Source: JAIBJN01 sp963838795
GTDB lineage: Bacteria > Actinomycetota > Thermoleophilia > Gaiellales > Gaiellaceae
Reading direction: 5' to 3'
DNA: 64,000 bases
Assembly: GCA_963838795.1 (NCBI GenBank)
Contig: CAWISL010000006.1
Coordinates: 20,271 to 84,270 of the forward strand
The notes beneath the pieces were generated by a model. It made no database searches. It worked only from the letters and a program-made list of their open reading frames with translations, and had not been told where the DNA came from. A program made the position numbers and the translations under genes. Positions 23,559 through 31,538 of the stretch are shown here, piece after piece; within the stretch, counting starts at the first letter, position 1; each line of letters begins with the position of its first letter.

Positions 23559-24764
23559 GGCAGGACGGTAGCGAAGGGTCTCGGGCTCGTCTCGCTCGGC
23601 CTGCTCTGGGTCGCCGCGGCGGTCTTCCTGTGGCGCACCGAGGTGCCCGACCTCGCGCTCGCCGACCTCGACCCGCGCGACTACTTCACCTCCGCCGAGC
23701 TCGCGCGGATCGACGACTACAGGCGCGTCTCCCGCCTGCTGCTCCTCGGCTCGGTGGCGGCCGAGATCGTCGTTCTCGCGCTGCTCGTGTGGAAGGCCCG
23801 CCCGCTCGCATCCGCGCTCGAGCGGGGAGGCCGGGGACGTGTTCGCACCTCGGTGCTGGTGGGTCTCGTCGTCGTGCTCACCGTCTGGCTGACCGGCCTG
23901 CCGTTCGCGGCGGCGACGCTCGTCCGCCGCCGCGACTTCGGGCTCTCCGAGCAGAGTTGGGGCGGCTGGCTCGCCGACGAGCTCACGTCGCTCGCGGTGC
24001 AGGCGGTGCTCGTCTCGATCGCCGTCGCCGGGGCGGTCTGGCTCGCGGGGCGCCTCGGCCGCCGCTGGTGGCTCGTCGGCGCGCCGGCGCTGGTTGCGAT
24101 CGCCGCCGTCTTCGTCGTCGTCCAGCCGCTCGTCGTGCAGCCGCTCTTCAACCGCTTCGAGCCGCTGCCGGACCGCGAGCTCGCCGCCGAGGTCCAGGAG
24201 CTGGCCCGCGGCCTGGGCGTCGACGTCGACGAGGTTCTCGTCGCGGACGCGAGCCGGCGGACGACCACCGCGAACGCGTACATCGCGGGTCTCGGCCCCA
24301 CCCGCCGCGTCGTCCTCTACGACACGCTGCTCGACGGGCGCTTCACCGACGGGGAGATCCGCTTCGTCGCCGCCCACGAGCTGGCCCACGTCGAGCGGCG
24401 CCATCTCTGGAAGGGCCTCGCGTGGTTCGCGCTCCTGGCCGTTCCCGGCGTCTTCCTCCTCGCGTGGCTGACGGAGCGGCTCGGCGGCCTGGGCCCGCGC
24501 CTGGTGCCGCTCGGGCTCGCCTTCGCCTTCGGGTGGATCCTGGTCACGCAGCCGCTCGCCAACGCCGTCTCCCGGCGCTACGAAGCCGAGGCCGACTGGC
24601 TCGCGCTGCACGTCACGCGCGACCCGGCGAGCGGCGTCGCTCTCGACCGCAACTTCGTGAGGACGGGGCTCGCCGACCCGGACCCGCCCGGCTGGGTGAC
24701 GGTCCTGTACGGCACGCATCCGACACCGATGCAGCGGATCGCGATGGCCGAGCTGAGCCGCTAG
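23529..24764 (+). CDS. M48-family (Ste24/HtpX-like) membrane zinc metalloprotease
   Basis: About 411 residues with several membrane spans and a cytoplasmic zinc protease core. Visible are an N-terminal TM (GLGLVSLGLLWVAAAVFLW), further TMs around 75-190, VQPLFNRFEPLPDREL, the HExxH motif in FVAAHELAHVERRH, and a downstream EAEADWLAL giving the third zinc ligand. This matches CAAX-protease-like M48A proteins. No ATG precedes the first TM; GTG 23529 is the only canonical start and overlaps the divergent phosphoesterase. Confidence 0.88.
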   Translation: MDVRDDGDAHGRTVAKGLGLVSLGLLWVAAAVFLWRTEVPDLALADLDPRDYFTSAELARIDDYRRVSRLLLLGSVAAEIVVLALLVWKARPLASALERGGRGRVRTSVLVGLVVVLTVWLTGLPFAAATLVRRRDFGLSEQSWGGWLADELTSLAVQAVLVSIAVAGAVWLAGRLGRRWWLVGAPALVAIAAVFVVVQPLVVQPLFNRFEPLPDRELAAEVQELARGLGVDVDEVLVADASRRTTTANAYIAGLGPTRRVVLYDTLLDGRFTDGEIRFVAAHELAHVERRHLWKGLAWFALLAVPGVFLLAWLTERLGGLGPRLVPLGLAFAFGWILVTQPLANAVSRRYEAEADWLALHVTRDPASGVALDRNFVRTGLADPDPPGWVTVLYGTHPTPMQRIAMAELSR

Positions 24765-25060
24765 GAGGGTTCGCTCTCGCCCTGCTCGGGGAGGTTCCTG
24801 ATCCCCTCTCGGGTCGACCACTTCGACCACGAGTCGGTCATCGCATCCATCAGCTCGCGCATGAAGCGCGGCGACATGTTCACGCGGCTGACAACCACCC
24901 CCGGAACGTCGCCCTCCTCGACCTCATGGTCGATGCGGGCGAAGGTGAGCGTGAACTCGTAGTCCGAGAAGCTGACGTTGGCGAAGTTCGCGTAGACGCC
25001 CGCCAGGTTCTCAGGGTCGAGATGGATGTTGAGCTGCCGCTCGGAGCGGTCGTCCTCCAC
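24761..25060 (-). CDS. DUF3467 family protein
   Basis: A 99-residue protein with the conserved strand-rich core LAGVYANFANVSFSDYEFTL, the FARIDH segment and VVSRVNMSPRFMRELMDAM. DUF3467 proteins are small and of unknown function. The start (25060) is only 20 bases from the divergent argS start, so both promoters are compressed or leaderless. Its end overlaps the convergent M48 gene by 4 bases. Confidence 0.88.
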   Translation of the reverse strand: MEDDRSERQLNIHLDPENLAGVYANFANVSFSDYEFTLTFARIDHEVEEGDVPGVVVSRVNMSPRFMRELMDAMTDSWSKWSTREGIRNLPEQGESEPS

Positions 25061-25080
25061 GGCTCCCTACGATATACGCC

Positions 25081-26619
25081 ATGGAGGTGGGGAACACTGC
25101 GGCGACGGCGCTTCGCCGGCTCGAGGAGGAGCTCGCGCAGCTCGCGGGCGCGCCCGTCGCGCTCGAGCGTCCGGCCAAGGACGAGCACGGCGACTACGCG
25201 ACCAACGTCGCGCTCAGGCTTGCCGGCGGGCAGAGCCGGCCGCCGCTCGAGATCGCCGCCGAGCTGGCCGAGAGGGCGATGGCGCTCCCCGGCATCGAGC
25301 GCGCCGAGACCGCGCCCCCGGGTTTTGTGAACCTCTGGCTCGCGCCATGGTGGTACGGGGAGGCCCTGGCCGAGATGATCGCCGCGGGGAGCGACTACGG
25401 CGCGCGTTCGGCGGAAGCGCCCGAGCGGGTGCAGGTGGAGATGGTGAGCGCCAACCCCACAGGCCCGGTCACCGTCGCGGCCGCGCGGAACGGAGCCTAC
25501 GGCGACTCCGTCGCGCGCCTGCTCGACTTCGCGGGTCACCACGTCGAGCGCGAGTACTACTACAACGACGCCGGAACGCAGATGGAGCGCTTCCGGGCGT
25601 CCGTCGAGGCAGCCCGCCGCGGTGAGCCGCCGCCGGAGGACGGGTACGCGGGCGATTCCATCGCGCAGCTCGCGACGCTCGAGGGGGACCCCGTGCCGCA
25701 CGTGCTCCGTCAGATCGAGGAGAGCCTCGAGCGCTTCCGCATCCACTTCGACTCGTGGGCGCGGCAGAGCGAGATCGAGCGCCAGCTTCCCGAGCTCCTG
25801 GAGAGCCTCGACACGTACGAGAGCGAGGGCGCCGTCTGGGTGCGGTCGACCGCCTACGGAGACGAGAAGGACCGGGTCCTCATCCGCTCGCCGGAGCGGG
25901 GCGGGCTCCCGACCTACGAGGCCGCCGACATCGCCTATCTCAGAGACAAGCTCGAACGGGGCTTCGAACGCGCGATCTACGTCCTCGGCGCGGACCACCA
26001 CGGCGTGCGCGGCTGGTTCGAGGTGATCGCGCGCATGCTCGGCTACGACCCCGGACGCGTCGAGGTGATCCTGTACCAGCTCGTCCACCTGACTCGCGGC
26101 GAGGGCGTGGTCAAGATGGCGAAGCGGCGGGGAGACGTGGTCACGCTCGACGAGCTCATGGACGAGGTCGGCGTCGACGCGGCCCGCTGGTATCTGGCCG
26201 CGCGCGGCCCCGATCAGGCGATCACGATCGACGTCGACCTCGCGCGGGAGAAGAGCGAGAAGAACCCGGTCTATTACGTGCAGTACGCGCACGCGCGGAT
26301 CGCGGGCATCCTCCGGAACGCCCGAGACGCCGCGCCCGATCCGCACGCGCCGGCCGACCTCGCCCCCGAGGAGCGCGACCTCGTCAAGCGCCTCGCCGAG
26401 TTTCCCGCGCTCGTCGCGGAGGCCACCGAGCGGCGCGGGCCGCAGGCGCTGCCCACGTACGCCATCCGCCTCGCGGACGACTTCCATCGCTTCTACCACC
26501 ATCACCGGGTGCTGGAGAGCGAGACGCAGGGCTTCCGCCTCGCGCTCGTCACGGCGACCAAAGCAGTCATCGCCCGGAGCCTCGACCTCGTCGGGGTGGA
26601 GGCGCCGGATCGGATGTAG
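25081..26619 (+). CDS. argS: Arginyl-tRNA synthetase with altered HIGH motif
   Basis: A 512-residue class I synthetase charging tRNA-Arg. Domains are the N-terminal Add-1 domain (DEHGDYATNVALRLAGG), the catalytic domain with EREYYYNDAGTQMERF and ADHHGVRGWFEVIARMLGY, KMSK-like KMAKR at 345-349, and a C-terminal anticodon-binding DALR domain with NPVYYVQYAHARIAGIL. The HIGH motif position reads TVAA (131-134, within NPTGPVTVAAARNGAYGD), so both histidines are missing. ATG 25081 gives the full N-terminal domain. It is divergent from DUF3467. Confidence 0.95.
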   Translation: MEVGNTAATALRRLEEELAQLAGAPVALERPAKDEHGDYATNVALRLAGGQSRPPLEIAAELAERAMALPGIERAETAPPGFVNLWLAPWWYGEALAEMIAAGSDYGARSAEAPERVQVEMVSANPTGPVTVAAARNGAYGDSVARLLDFAGHHVEREYYYNDAGTQMERFRASVEAARRGEPPPEDGYAGDSIAQLATLEGDPVPHVLRQIEESLERFRIHFDSWARQSEIERQLPELLESLDTYESEGAVWVRSTAYGDEKDRVLIRSPERGGLPTYEAADIAYLRDKLERGFERAIYVLGADHHGVRGWFEVIARMLGYDPGRVEVILYQLVHLTRGEGVVKMAKRRGDVVTLDELMDEVGVDAARWYLAARGPDQAITIDVDLAREKSEKNPVYYVQYAHARIAGILRNARDAAPDPHAPADLAPEERDLVKRLAEFPALVAEATERRGPQALPTYAIRLADDFHRFYHHHRVLESETQGFRLALVTATKAVIARSLDLVGVEAPDRM

Positions 26620-26624
26620 CCCTT

Positions 26625-26993
26625 CTAGCTCGCCGCGGCCTCCCAGCCATCGTACTCGCCGGATCGTGTAGCCGCGAGTGCTTCGAATTTCGGTCGCATG
26701 ACGGTGACCGTGCCCTCGTCGATGACGGTGTCCTTCTTCGCCAGGGCCAGCCAGGGGTTGGGCGGGTCCGTGTCGGCGTCCGCAGAGGGCTGCACCTCGA
26801 CTGTGTAGCCGTCGTCGCGGAGCTCCGACGCCGCGTCGTCGGCGCCCTCCCTGGTCGGGAAGTAGAGGAAGTGCAGCACCTCCCGCGGCTTGCTGAGGTC
26901 GGCTCCCAGCAGACGGAGCTGCTGGACGATCAGCTGGTCTCCGTCGGCGGGACTTCCGTTCGCGGCCGGGCGAAAACGGTCCAGGAAACCCAT
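26625..26993 (-). CDS. RraB-like (ribonuclease E inhibitor RraB family) protein
   Basis: A 122-residue protein. After a short basic start (MGFLDRFRPAANG), the core DQLIVQQLRLLGADLSKPRE, VLHFLYFPTREGADDAASEL and DGYTVEVQPSADADTDPPNPW resembles the RraB ferredoxin-like fold that in enterobacteria modulates RNase E. Here the family match is by eye and the role is inferred. ATG 26993 has AGAGGAGG nine bases upstream. It is convergent with argS. Confidence 0.7.
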   Translation of the reverse strand: MGFLDRFRPAANGSPADGDQLIVQQLRLLGADLSKPREVLHFLYFPTREGADDAASELRDDGYTVEVQPSADADTDPPNPWLALAKKDTVIDEGTVTVMRPKFEALAATRSGEYDGWEAAAS

Positions 26994-27137
26994 CCGTTGA
27001 CCTCCTCTGCTTGCTCTCCAAGCTTGTTGTCGGCATGCGGTGCCGGCCGCTGAAGAAGAGCATTGGCCGGGCCTTGCGCCGGGCGTGCCCGGCTGCGATC
27101 GTCGCGTCGCGGAACACGACATGGAGGAGGCAGGAAG

Positions 27138-27533
27138 ATGCTGGAGCAAGCACGCATTGCGGCGATCGTTCCGGTCTCGGACGTCGAAGCGGCGATCAGC
27201 TTCTACGGAGACACGCTTGGACTCAGGCTGAAGGAGCGGCGGAGCGACCTGCCGGAGAACCGCGAGGCCGAGTTCGAGGCCGGCGACGGGACGCTGCTCG
27301 TCTACGAGAGCGTCGGCGCGGGGCAGAGCAGGCACACGGTCGCCGGCTTCCGAGTCGACGACATCGACGCGGCGGTCTCGACCCTGCGGGAGCGCGGCGT
27401 CGTCTTCGAGGAGTACGACCTCCCGGATCTGAAGACGGAGGGCGGGATCGCAGCCGTCGGCGACGTCCGCGCCGCATGGTGCAAGGATCCGGACGGGAAC
27501 ATCCTCGCCGTCGAGTCCGTCAAGAGCGGCTGA
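27138..27533 (+). CDS. VOC-family (glyoxalase/bleomycin-resistance-like) protein
   Basis: A 131-residue vicinal-oxygen-chelate fold protein. The paired beta-alpha-beta-beta-beta units are seen as ARIAAIVPVSDVEAAISFYG DTLGL at the start and TVAGFRVDDIDAAVSTLRER in the second half, ending WCKDPDGNILAVESV. These proteins include glyoxalases, dioxygenases and antibiotic-binding proteins; the substrate cannot be told. ATG 27138 follows GGAGGCAGGA. It is divergent from the RraB-like gene. Confidence 0.88.
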   Translation: MLEQARIAAIVPVSDVEAAISFYGDTLGLRLKERRSDLPENREAEFEAGDGTLLVYESVGAGQSRHTVAGFRVDDIDAAVSTLRERGVVFEEYDLPDLKTEGGIAAVGDVRAAWCKDPDGNILAVESVKSG

Positions 27534-27561
27534 AGCCCCCGGGTTACCGAGGACATGGCAG

Positions 27562-28080
27562 CTACTCGGGGCTCGGCGGGCCGTCGAAAGGGCCCTCGGC
27601 GAGCAGCTTGCGGAAGGCCGGATACTGGCCGAGCTTGCCGACGGTGACGAGTGTGTCCGCCTGCTGGATCACGTCGCCCGGCTGCGCGCCGGCAACGGGC
27701 TCGGGCTCGCGGAGGATGGCGATGATCGTGATGCCGGTGCGCTGGCGGAACGCGCACTCGGCGAGCGTCCTTCCGATCGCCGGGCTCGTGTCAGGGACGG
27801 CGACCCATTCGATTGCGAGCTCGCCGAAGGCCATCTCGAGCTCCTCGACGATCTTGGGCCGCTCGTAGGCGCCGCCGATGATGGCGCCCAGCTGGCGTGC
27901 CTCGTCGTCCTCGAGCTGGATCACCGCCTGCGGCTCCTCGTCGCTCGAGTGCGGGAACCAGTAGAGCTCGCGTTGGCCCTCGTTGTGGAGGATCACAGTC
28001 AGGCGCCCACCGTGCGCGGTGAGGCAGGTGTACTTGACGCCAACGCCGGGCAGGCGCGTCTCACGGAGCTCGCGGGCCAT
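27562..28080 (-). CDS. Cation:proton antiporter regulatory subunit (KhtT-like, TrkA-C domain)
   Basis: A 172-residue cytosolic subunit. The N-terminal part (RETRLPGVGVKYTCLTAHGG) matches KhtT-type regulators, and the C-terminal part is an RCK_C/TrkA-C domain (IEWVAVPDTSPAIGRTLAEC, QPGDVIQQADTLVTVGK). In Bacillus, KhtT gates the KhtU K+/H+ antiporter; nucleotides including c-di-AMP can bind such domains. It overlaps the end of the upstream antiporter gene by 20 bases. A DAC-domain gene lies elsewhere in the window (5843-6466). Confidence 0.92.
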   Translation of the reverse strand: MARELRETRLPGVGVKYTCLTAHGGRLTVILHNEGQRELYWFPHSSDEEPQAVIQLEDDEARQLGAIIGGAYERPKIVEELEMAFGELAIEWVAVPDTSPAIGRTLAECAFRQRTGITIIAILREPEPVAGAQPGDVIQQADTLVTVGKLGQYPAFRKLLAEGPFDGPPSPE

Positions 28081-29269
28081 GTTTCCCTCCTTCTGGAGCC
28101 AGTTTAGGCGGCGTGGGGAAGAGCCTGCGCCCGATGCGCTTGGACTCCTTCATGAGCAGGACGCCGATGAGGGCCGTGGCGAGAACGTAGAGGCCGGCGA
28201 TGGCGACGAGATCGCGCCTGGCCGACGCGCTGATGGCGGGGTTGGTCGCCGCCACCTGGGCGAGGATGACCGTGAACTCGCCGCGGGCGACCAGCGCGGT
28301 CCCCGCGTTGAGACTCTGGCGCGGCGTGAAGCCGCCCACCCTTCCGGCGGCATAGGTGCCGCCCAGCTTGCCGATGACGCTGAGGACGACTGCGAGCCCG
28401 ATCAGCCACCCGAGTGAATCGAGCGCCCCGAGGTCGATCGAGAGCCCGAACACGAAGAAGAAGAGGGCTCCGAAGATGTCCCGGAAGCTCAAGAAGCGCT
28501 CCTCGAGCTCGTGGCGGGCGGACGTGTCCGAGAGGATCACGCCGGCCATCAGGGCCCCGATTGCCTCCGAGAGTTCCAGCCAGTGGGAGATCGCGCTCAT
28601 CCCGATCAGGAGCGCGAACGTGAAGAGGAGGAAGAACTCCCGCGGCATCCACTCGAGGAAGCGGTCGATGGGGCGAGCGAGCCAACGGGAGGCGGCGAGC
28701 GAGACGATGATGAACGTGATCGCCTTGAACGCGAGCGCGAGCGAGTCCTCGATCCCGCCTCCGCCGCCTCCCGCGAACGCGAGCACGAACGCGATCGCGA
28801 TGTCCTCGACGATGAGGATGGCGAGCACGAGGTCGGTCTCGTCGTCGGCCAGGCGCCGGAAGTCGATCAACCCCTTCACGGCGACGGCGGAGGAGGAGAC
28901 GTAGATCGCCCCGGCGAGGATGAGGGCAGCGACGGAGAAGCCGAACGCGGCCACGCCGATGATCAGCCCCAGGCTGGCGTTGACGACGAAGTCGATCGTC
29001 CCGCCGACCCCGAGGTGCATACCGCTGCGCCTGAGGCGGTCGAGCGTGAACTCGAGGCCGAGGAAGAAGAGGAGGAAGATGATGCCGAGCTCGGCCACGA
29101 ACTCCGTGACCTCGGACGGCTCGATGAAGCTGGTGATCTCGGGCTCGTTGGGGCCGAGCAGGAGGCCGGCGAACAGGTACGCCGGGATGGCGGAAAGGCC
29201 GAAGCGGCTCGCCACGAGGCCGAGCGCGGCGAGGACCGTCACCGTCACGGCGAGCTGGCTGAGCGTCAC
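28061..29269 (-). CDS. Cation:proton antiporter (CPA2/KhtU-like)
   Basis: A 402-residue transporter with about 12 membrane spans and no C-terminal RCK domain, which is supplied by the overlapping regulatory gene. Family landmarks are IPAYLFAGLLLGP, FLLFFLGLEFTLDRLR, ILAGAIYVSSSAVAVKGL, ILIVEDIAIAFVLAF with the conserved acidic residue, and ALVARGEFTVILAQVA. It probably exchanges K+ or Na+ for H+. The 64 bases upstream separate it from the divergent glpX. Confidence 0.93.
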   Translation of the reverse strand: MTLSQLAVTVTVLAALGLVASRFGLSAIPAYLFAGLLLGPNEPEITSFIEPSEVTEFVAELGIIFLLFFLGLEFTLDRLRRSGMHLGVGGTIDFVVNASLGLIIGVAAFGFSVAALILAGAIYVSSSAVAVKGLIDFRRLADDETDLVLAILIVEDIAIAFVLAFAGGGGGGIEDSLALAFKAITFIIVSLAASRWLARPIDRFLEWMPREFFLLFTFALLIGMSAISHWLELSEAIGALMAGVILSDTSARHELEERFLSFRDIFGALFFFVFGLSIDLGALDSLGWLIGLAVVLSVIGKLGGTYAAGRVGGFTPRQSLNAGTALVARGEFTVILAQVAATNPAISASARRDLVAIAGLYVLATALIGVLLMKESKRIGRRLFPTPPKLAPEGGKHGPRAP

Positions 29270-29333
29270 CGCTTTTCCTCCCGTCGGATGGTCGGGATCT
29301 TAGGGTTCCGGCGTGTCGTAGGATGCCCCAGGC

Positions 29334-30326
29334 ATGGCGGACGGCGCCGTCCCTGATCGGAACCTCGCCCTCGAGCTCGTGCGGGTGACCGAGGCGGCCG
29401 CGCTCGGGTGCGGGCGCTGGATCGGCCGCGGGGACAAGATCGCCGCCGACCAGGCCGCCGTCGACGCGATGCGGGCGATGCTCGACACCGTCTCGATGAG
29501 CGGCGTCGTCGTCATCGGCGAGGGCGAGAAGGACGAGGCGCCGATGCTCTACAACGGCGAGGAGGTCGGCAACGGCCAGCCGCCGGAGGTCGACGTGGCC
29601 GTCGACCCGCTCGAGGGCACGCGCCTCACGTCGGTCGGACAGCCGAACGCGATCGCGGTCATCGCCGTCTCAGAGCGAGGGTCGATGTTCTTCCCCGGCG
29701 CCGCGGTGTACATGGACAAGCTCGTCGGCGGGGAGGAGGTGGCCGAGGCGGTCTCGATCGACGCCGCTCCGGGCGAGAACGTCAGGCGGGCCGCCGAGGC
29801 GAAGGGCGTGAAGCCGAGCGAGATCGCAGTCGTCGTCCTCGACCGGGAGCGCAACCAGACGATCATCGACGGCCTCCGCGAGGCTGGCGCCAAGGTCAAC
29901 CTGATCACCGACGGCGATGTCGCGCCGGCCATCGCCGCCGCTCGCCAGGGCACCGGGGTCGACCTGATGATGGGGATCGGCGGGACGCCGGAGGGCGTCA
30001 TCGCCGCCGCGGCCGTCAAGTGCCTCGGCGGCGTCGTGCAGGGCCGGCTCTGGCCCCGGAACGAGGAGGAGCGCCAAGCGCTCGTCGACGCCGGCTACGA
30101 CCCCGACCGCGTGCTCACGACGGACGACCTCGTCGCCGGCGACAACGTCTTCGTCTCCGCCACGGGCGTCACCGACGGCGCGCTCCTCCGCGGGGTGCGC
30201 TTCACGCGGGGCGGCGCTCAGACCGAGTCGGTCGTCATGCGCTCCCGCTCAGGGACGGTCAGGCGCATCGAGGCCCAGCACGCGCTGGACAAGCTCGAGC
30301 GCTTCTCGGGCCGCGAGTATCGCTGA
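29334..30326 (+). CDS. glpX: Fructose-1,6-bisphosphatase class II (GlpX)
   Basis: A 330-residue Li+-sensitive-fold phosphatase of gluconeogenesis that hydrolyses fructose 1,6-bisphosphate. The metal and substrate motifs are intact: GRGDKIAADQAAVDAM, VVIGEGEKDEAPMLYNGEEV with ligand Glu at 63/65, VDPLEGTRLT, SERGSMFFPGAAVYMDKL and GIGGTPEGVIAAAA. It is convergent with the class I aldolase gene, so two consecutive steps of gluconeogenesis are neighbours. A divergent paralogue lies at 49940-50914. Confidence 0.97.
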   Translation: MADGAVPDRNLALELVRVTEAAALGCGRWIGRGDKIAADQAAVDAMRAMLDTVSMSGVVVIGEGEKDEAPMLYNGEEVGNGQPPEVDVAVDPLEGTRLTSVGQPNAIAVIAVSERGSMFFPGAAVYMDKLVGGEEVAEAVSIDAAPGENVRRAAEAKGVKPSEIAVVVLDRERNQTIIDGLREAGAKVNLITDGDVAPAIAAARQGTGVDLMMGIGGTPEGVIAAAAVKCLGGVVQGRLWPRNEEERQALVDAGYDPDRVLTTDDLVAGDNVFVSATGVTDGALLRGVRFTRGGAQTESVVMRSRSGTVRRIEAQHALDKLERFSGREYR

Positions 30327-30333
30327 GCCCGGC

Positions 30334-31371
30334 CTACGAGACCGTCGCCAGCTCCTTCTCCAGCTCCGGCGTGTAGCTCCCGTCCCGCGCGGCGCCGTTC
30401 ATCCGCGCGCGATGGGCGAGCGCGTCCTGGCCGGCCTGCACGTTGGCGTCCTCGCCCTTCCAGGCCTTCAAGGACGGCGCCTGGAGCGCGCGTCCGTAGG
30501 AGAAGGAGAGCTCCCAGGGCTGGGGGCCGAGCGCGTTCATGGCGTTCAGGTTCGCGGTCGCCTCCTCGTCGCCCTGGCCTCCCGAGAGGAACACGATCCC
30601 GGGCACGGCCGCGGGCACCACGGCGCGGAAGCAGCGGATCGTCGCCTGGGCGACCTCCTCCGGCGTGGCCTGCTGTGGGCACTCCTTCCCGGAGATGACC
30701 ATGTTCGGCTTCAGCAGCATCCCCTCGTAGACGACACGCTGCGAGAAGAGCTCGTTGAAAACGCTCTCGAGCGTCGCCTCCGTGACCTCGTAGCAGCGCT
30801 CGAGCGTGTGGCTTCCGTCCATGAGCACTTCCGGCTCGACGATGGGGACGAGGCCGGCCTCCTGCGAGAGCACCGCGAAGCGGCCGAGCGCGTGGGCGTT
30901 CACGTGGATGCAGTAGGCGCTCGGGATCTTGTCGCCGTCGATCGCGATGACGGCCCGCCACTTCGTGAACCTCGCTCCCAGCTCTCGGTACTCGTCGAGC
31001 CGCTCGCGAAGCCCGTCCAGGCCTTCGGTGACCGTCTCGCCCTTCGCCCCGGCGAGCGCCTTGGCGCCCTTGTCCACCTTGATCCCGGGGATGACGCCGG
31101 CGTCCTGGAGGATCGTCGTGAAGGGCACCGCGTCCCTCGAGGACTGCCGGATCGTCTCGTCGTACAGGATCACCCCCGAGACGTGGTCGCCGACGCCCGG
31201 CGTCGTGAAGAGCATCTCCCGGTAGTCCCGCCGCTTCTCCTCGGTCGACTCGACCTCGATCGACTTCAGCCGCTTCTCGATCGTCCCGGTGCTCTCGTCG
31301 GCGGCCAGGATGCCCTTTCCCGGCGCGACGAGCGCCTTCGCGATCGCTTCCAGCGTTTCCTCAGCCATCAC
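30334..31371 (-). CDS. fba: Fructose-bisphosphate aldolase class I
   Basis: A 345-residue Schiff-base aldolase of the eukaryotic-like class I type. Visible are GKGILAADESTGTIEKRL, GVILYDETIRQ, the KWRAVIAID segment, PIVEPEVLMDGSHTLERC, the Schiff-base Lys in GMLLKPNMVISG, and FLSGGQGDEEATANLNAMN. It cleaves or forms fructose 1,6-bisphosphate without a metal. It faces glpX tail to tail, 7 bases apart. ATG 31371 and the next ATG (31368) are both usable. Confidence 0.97.
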   Translation of the reverse strand: MMAEETLEAIAKALVAPGKGILAADESTGTIEKRLKSIEVESTEEKRRDYREMLFTTPGVGDHVSGVILYDETIRQSSRDAVPFTTILQDAGVIPGIKVDKGAKALAGAKGETVTEGLDGLRERLDEYRELGARFTKWRAVIAIDGDKIPSAYCIHVNAHALGRFAVLSQEAGLVPIVEPEVLMDGSHTLERCYEVTEATLESVFNELFSQRVVYEGMLLKPNMVISGKECPQQATPEEVAQATIRCFRAVVPAAVPGIVFLSGGQGDEEATANLNAMNALGPQPWELSFSYGRALQAPSLKAWKGEDANVQAGQDALAHRARMNGAARDGSYTPELEKELATVS

Positions 31372-31470
31372 CAGCTCCTCTCCGGGTTCTCTCCACCCAG
31401 TATTCCACCCGTTCTGGCGGGGGACTACTGCGGCGTCCGCACCGATGCGCTGCGGGCCGTGCTCCGGCTC

Positions 31471-31499
31471 TTCACAATCGCTGCCGCGCGCGATATAAG
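31471..31499 (+). promoter_or_regulatory. Likely sigma-A promoter for the secreted LVIVD protein
   Basis: TTCACA (31471-31476) and TATAAG (31494-31499) are spaced by 17 bases, ending 39 bases before the ATG at 31539. A strong ribosome site (GGGAGAGGAG) precedes that start. Confidence 0.55.
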
Positions 31500-31538
31500 C
31501 ACACTTGCTACTTGGGGAGCTAGGGGAGAGGAGACACC

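Noticed and set aside
24880..27153. 757-codon minus-strand frame opposite argS
   Set aside because: A shadow frame of argS; the real minus-strand genes here are DUF3467 and the RraB-like gene in other frames.
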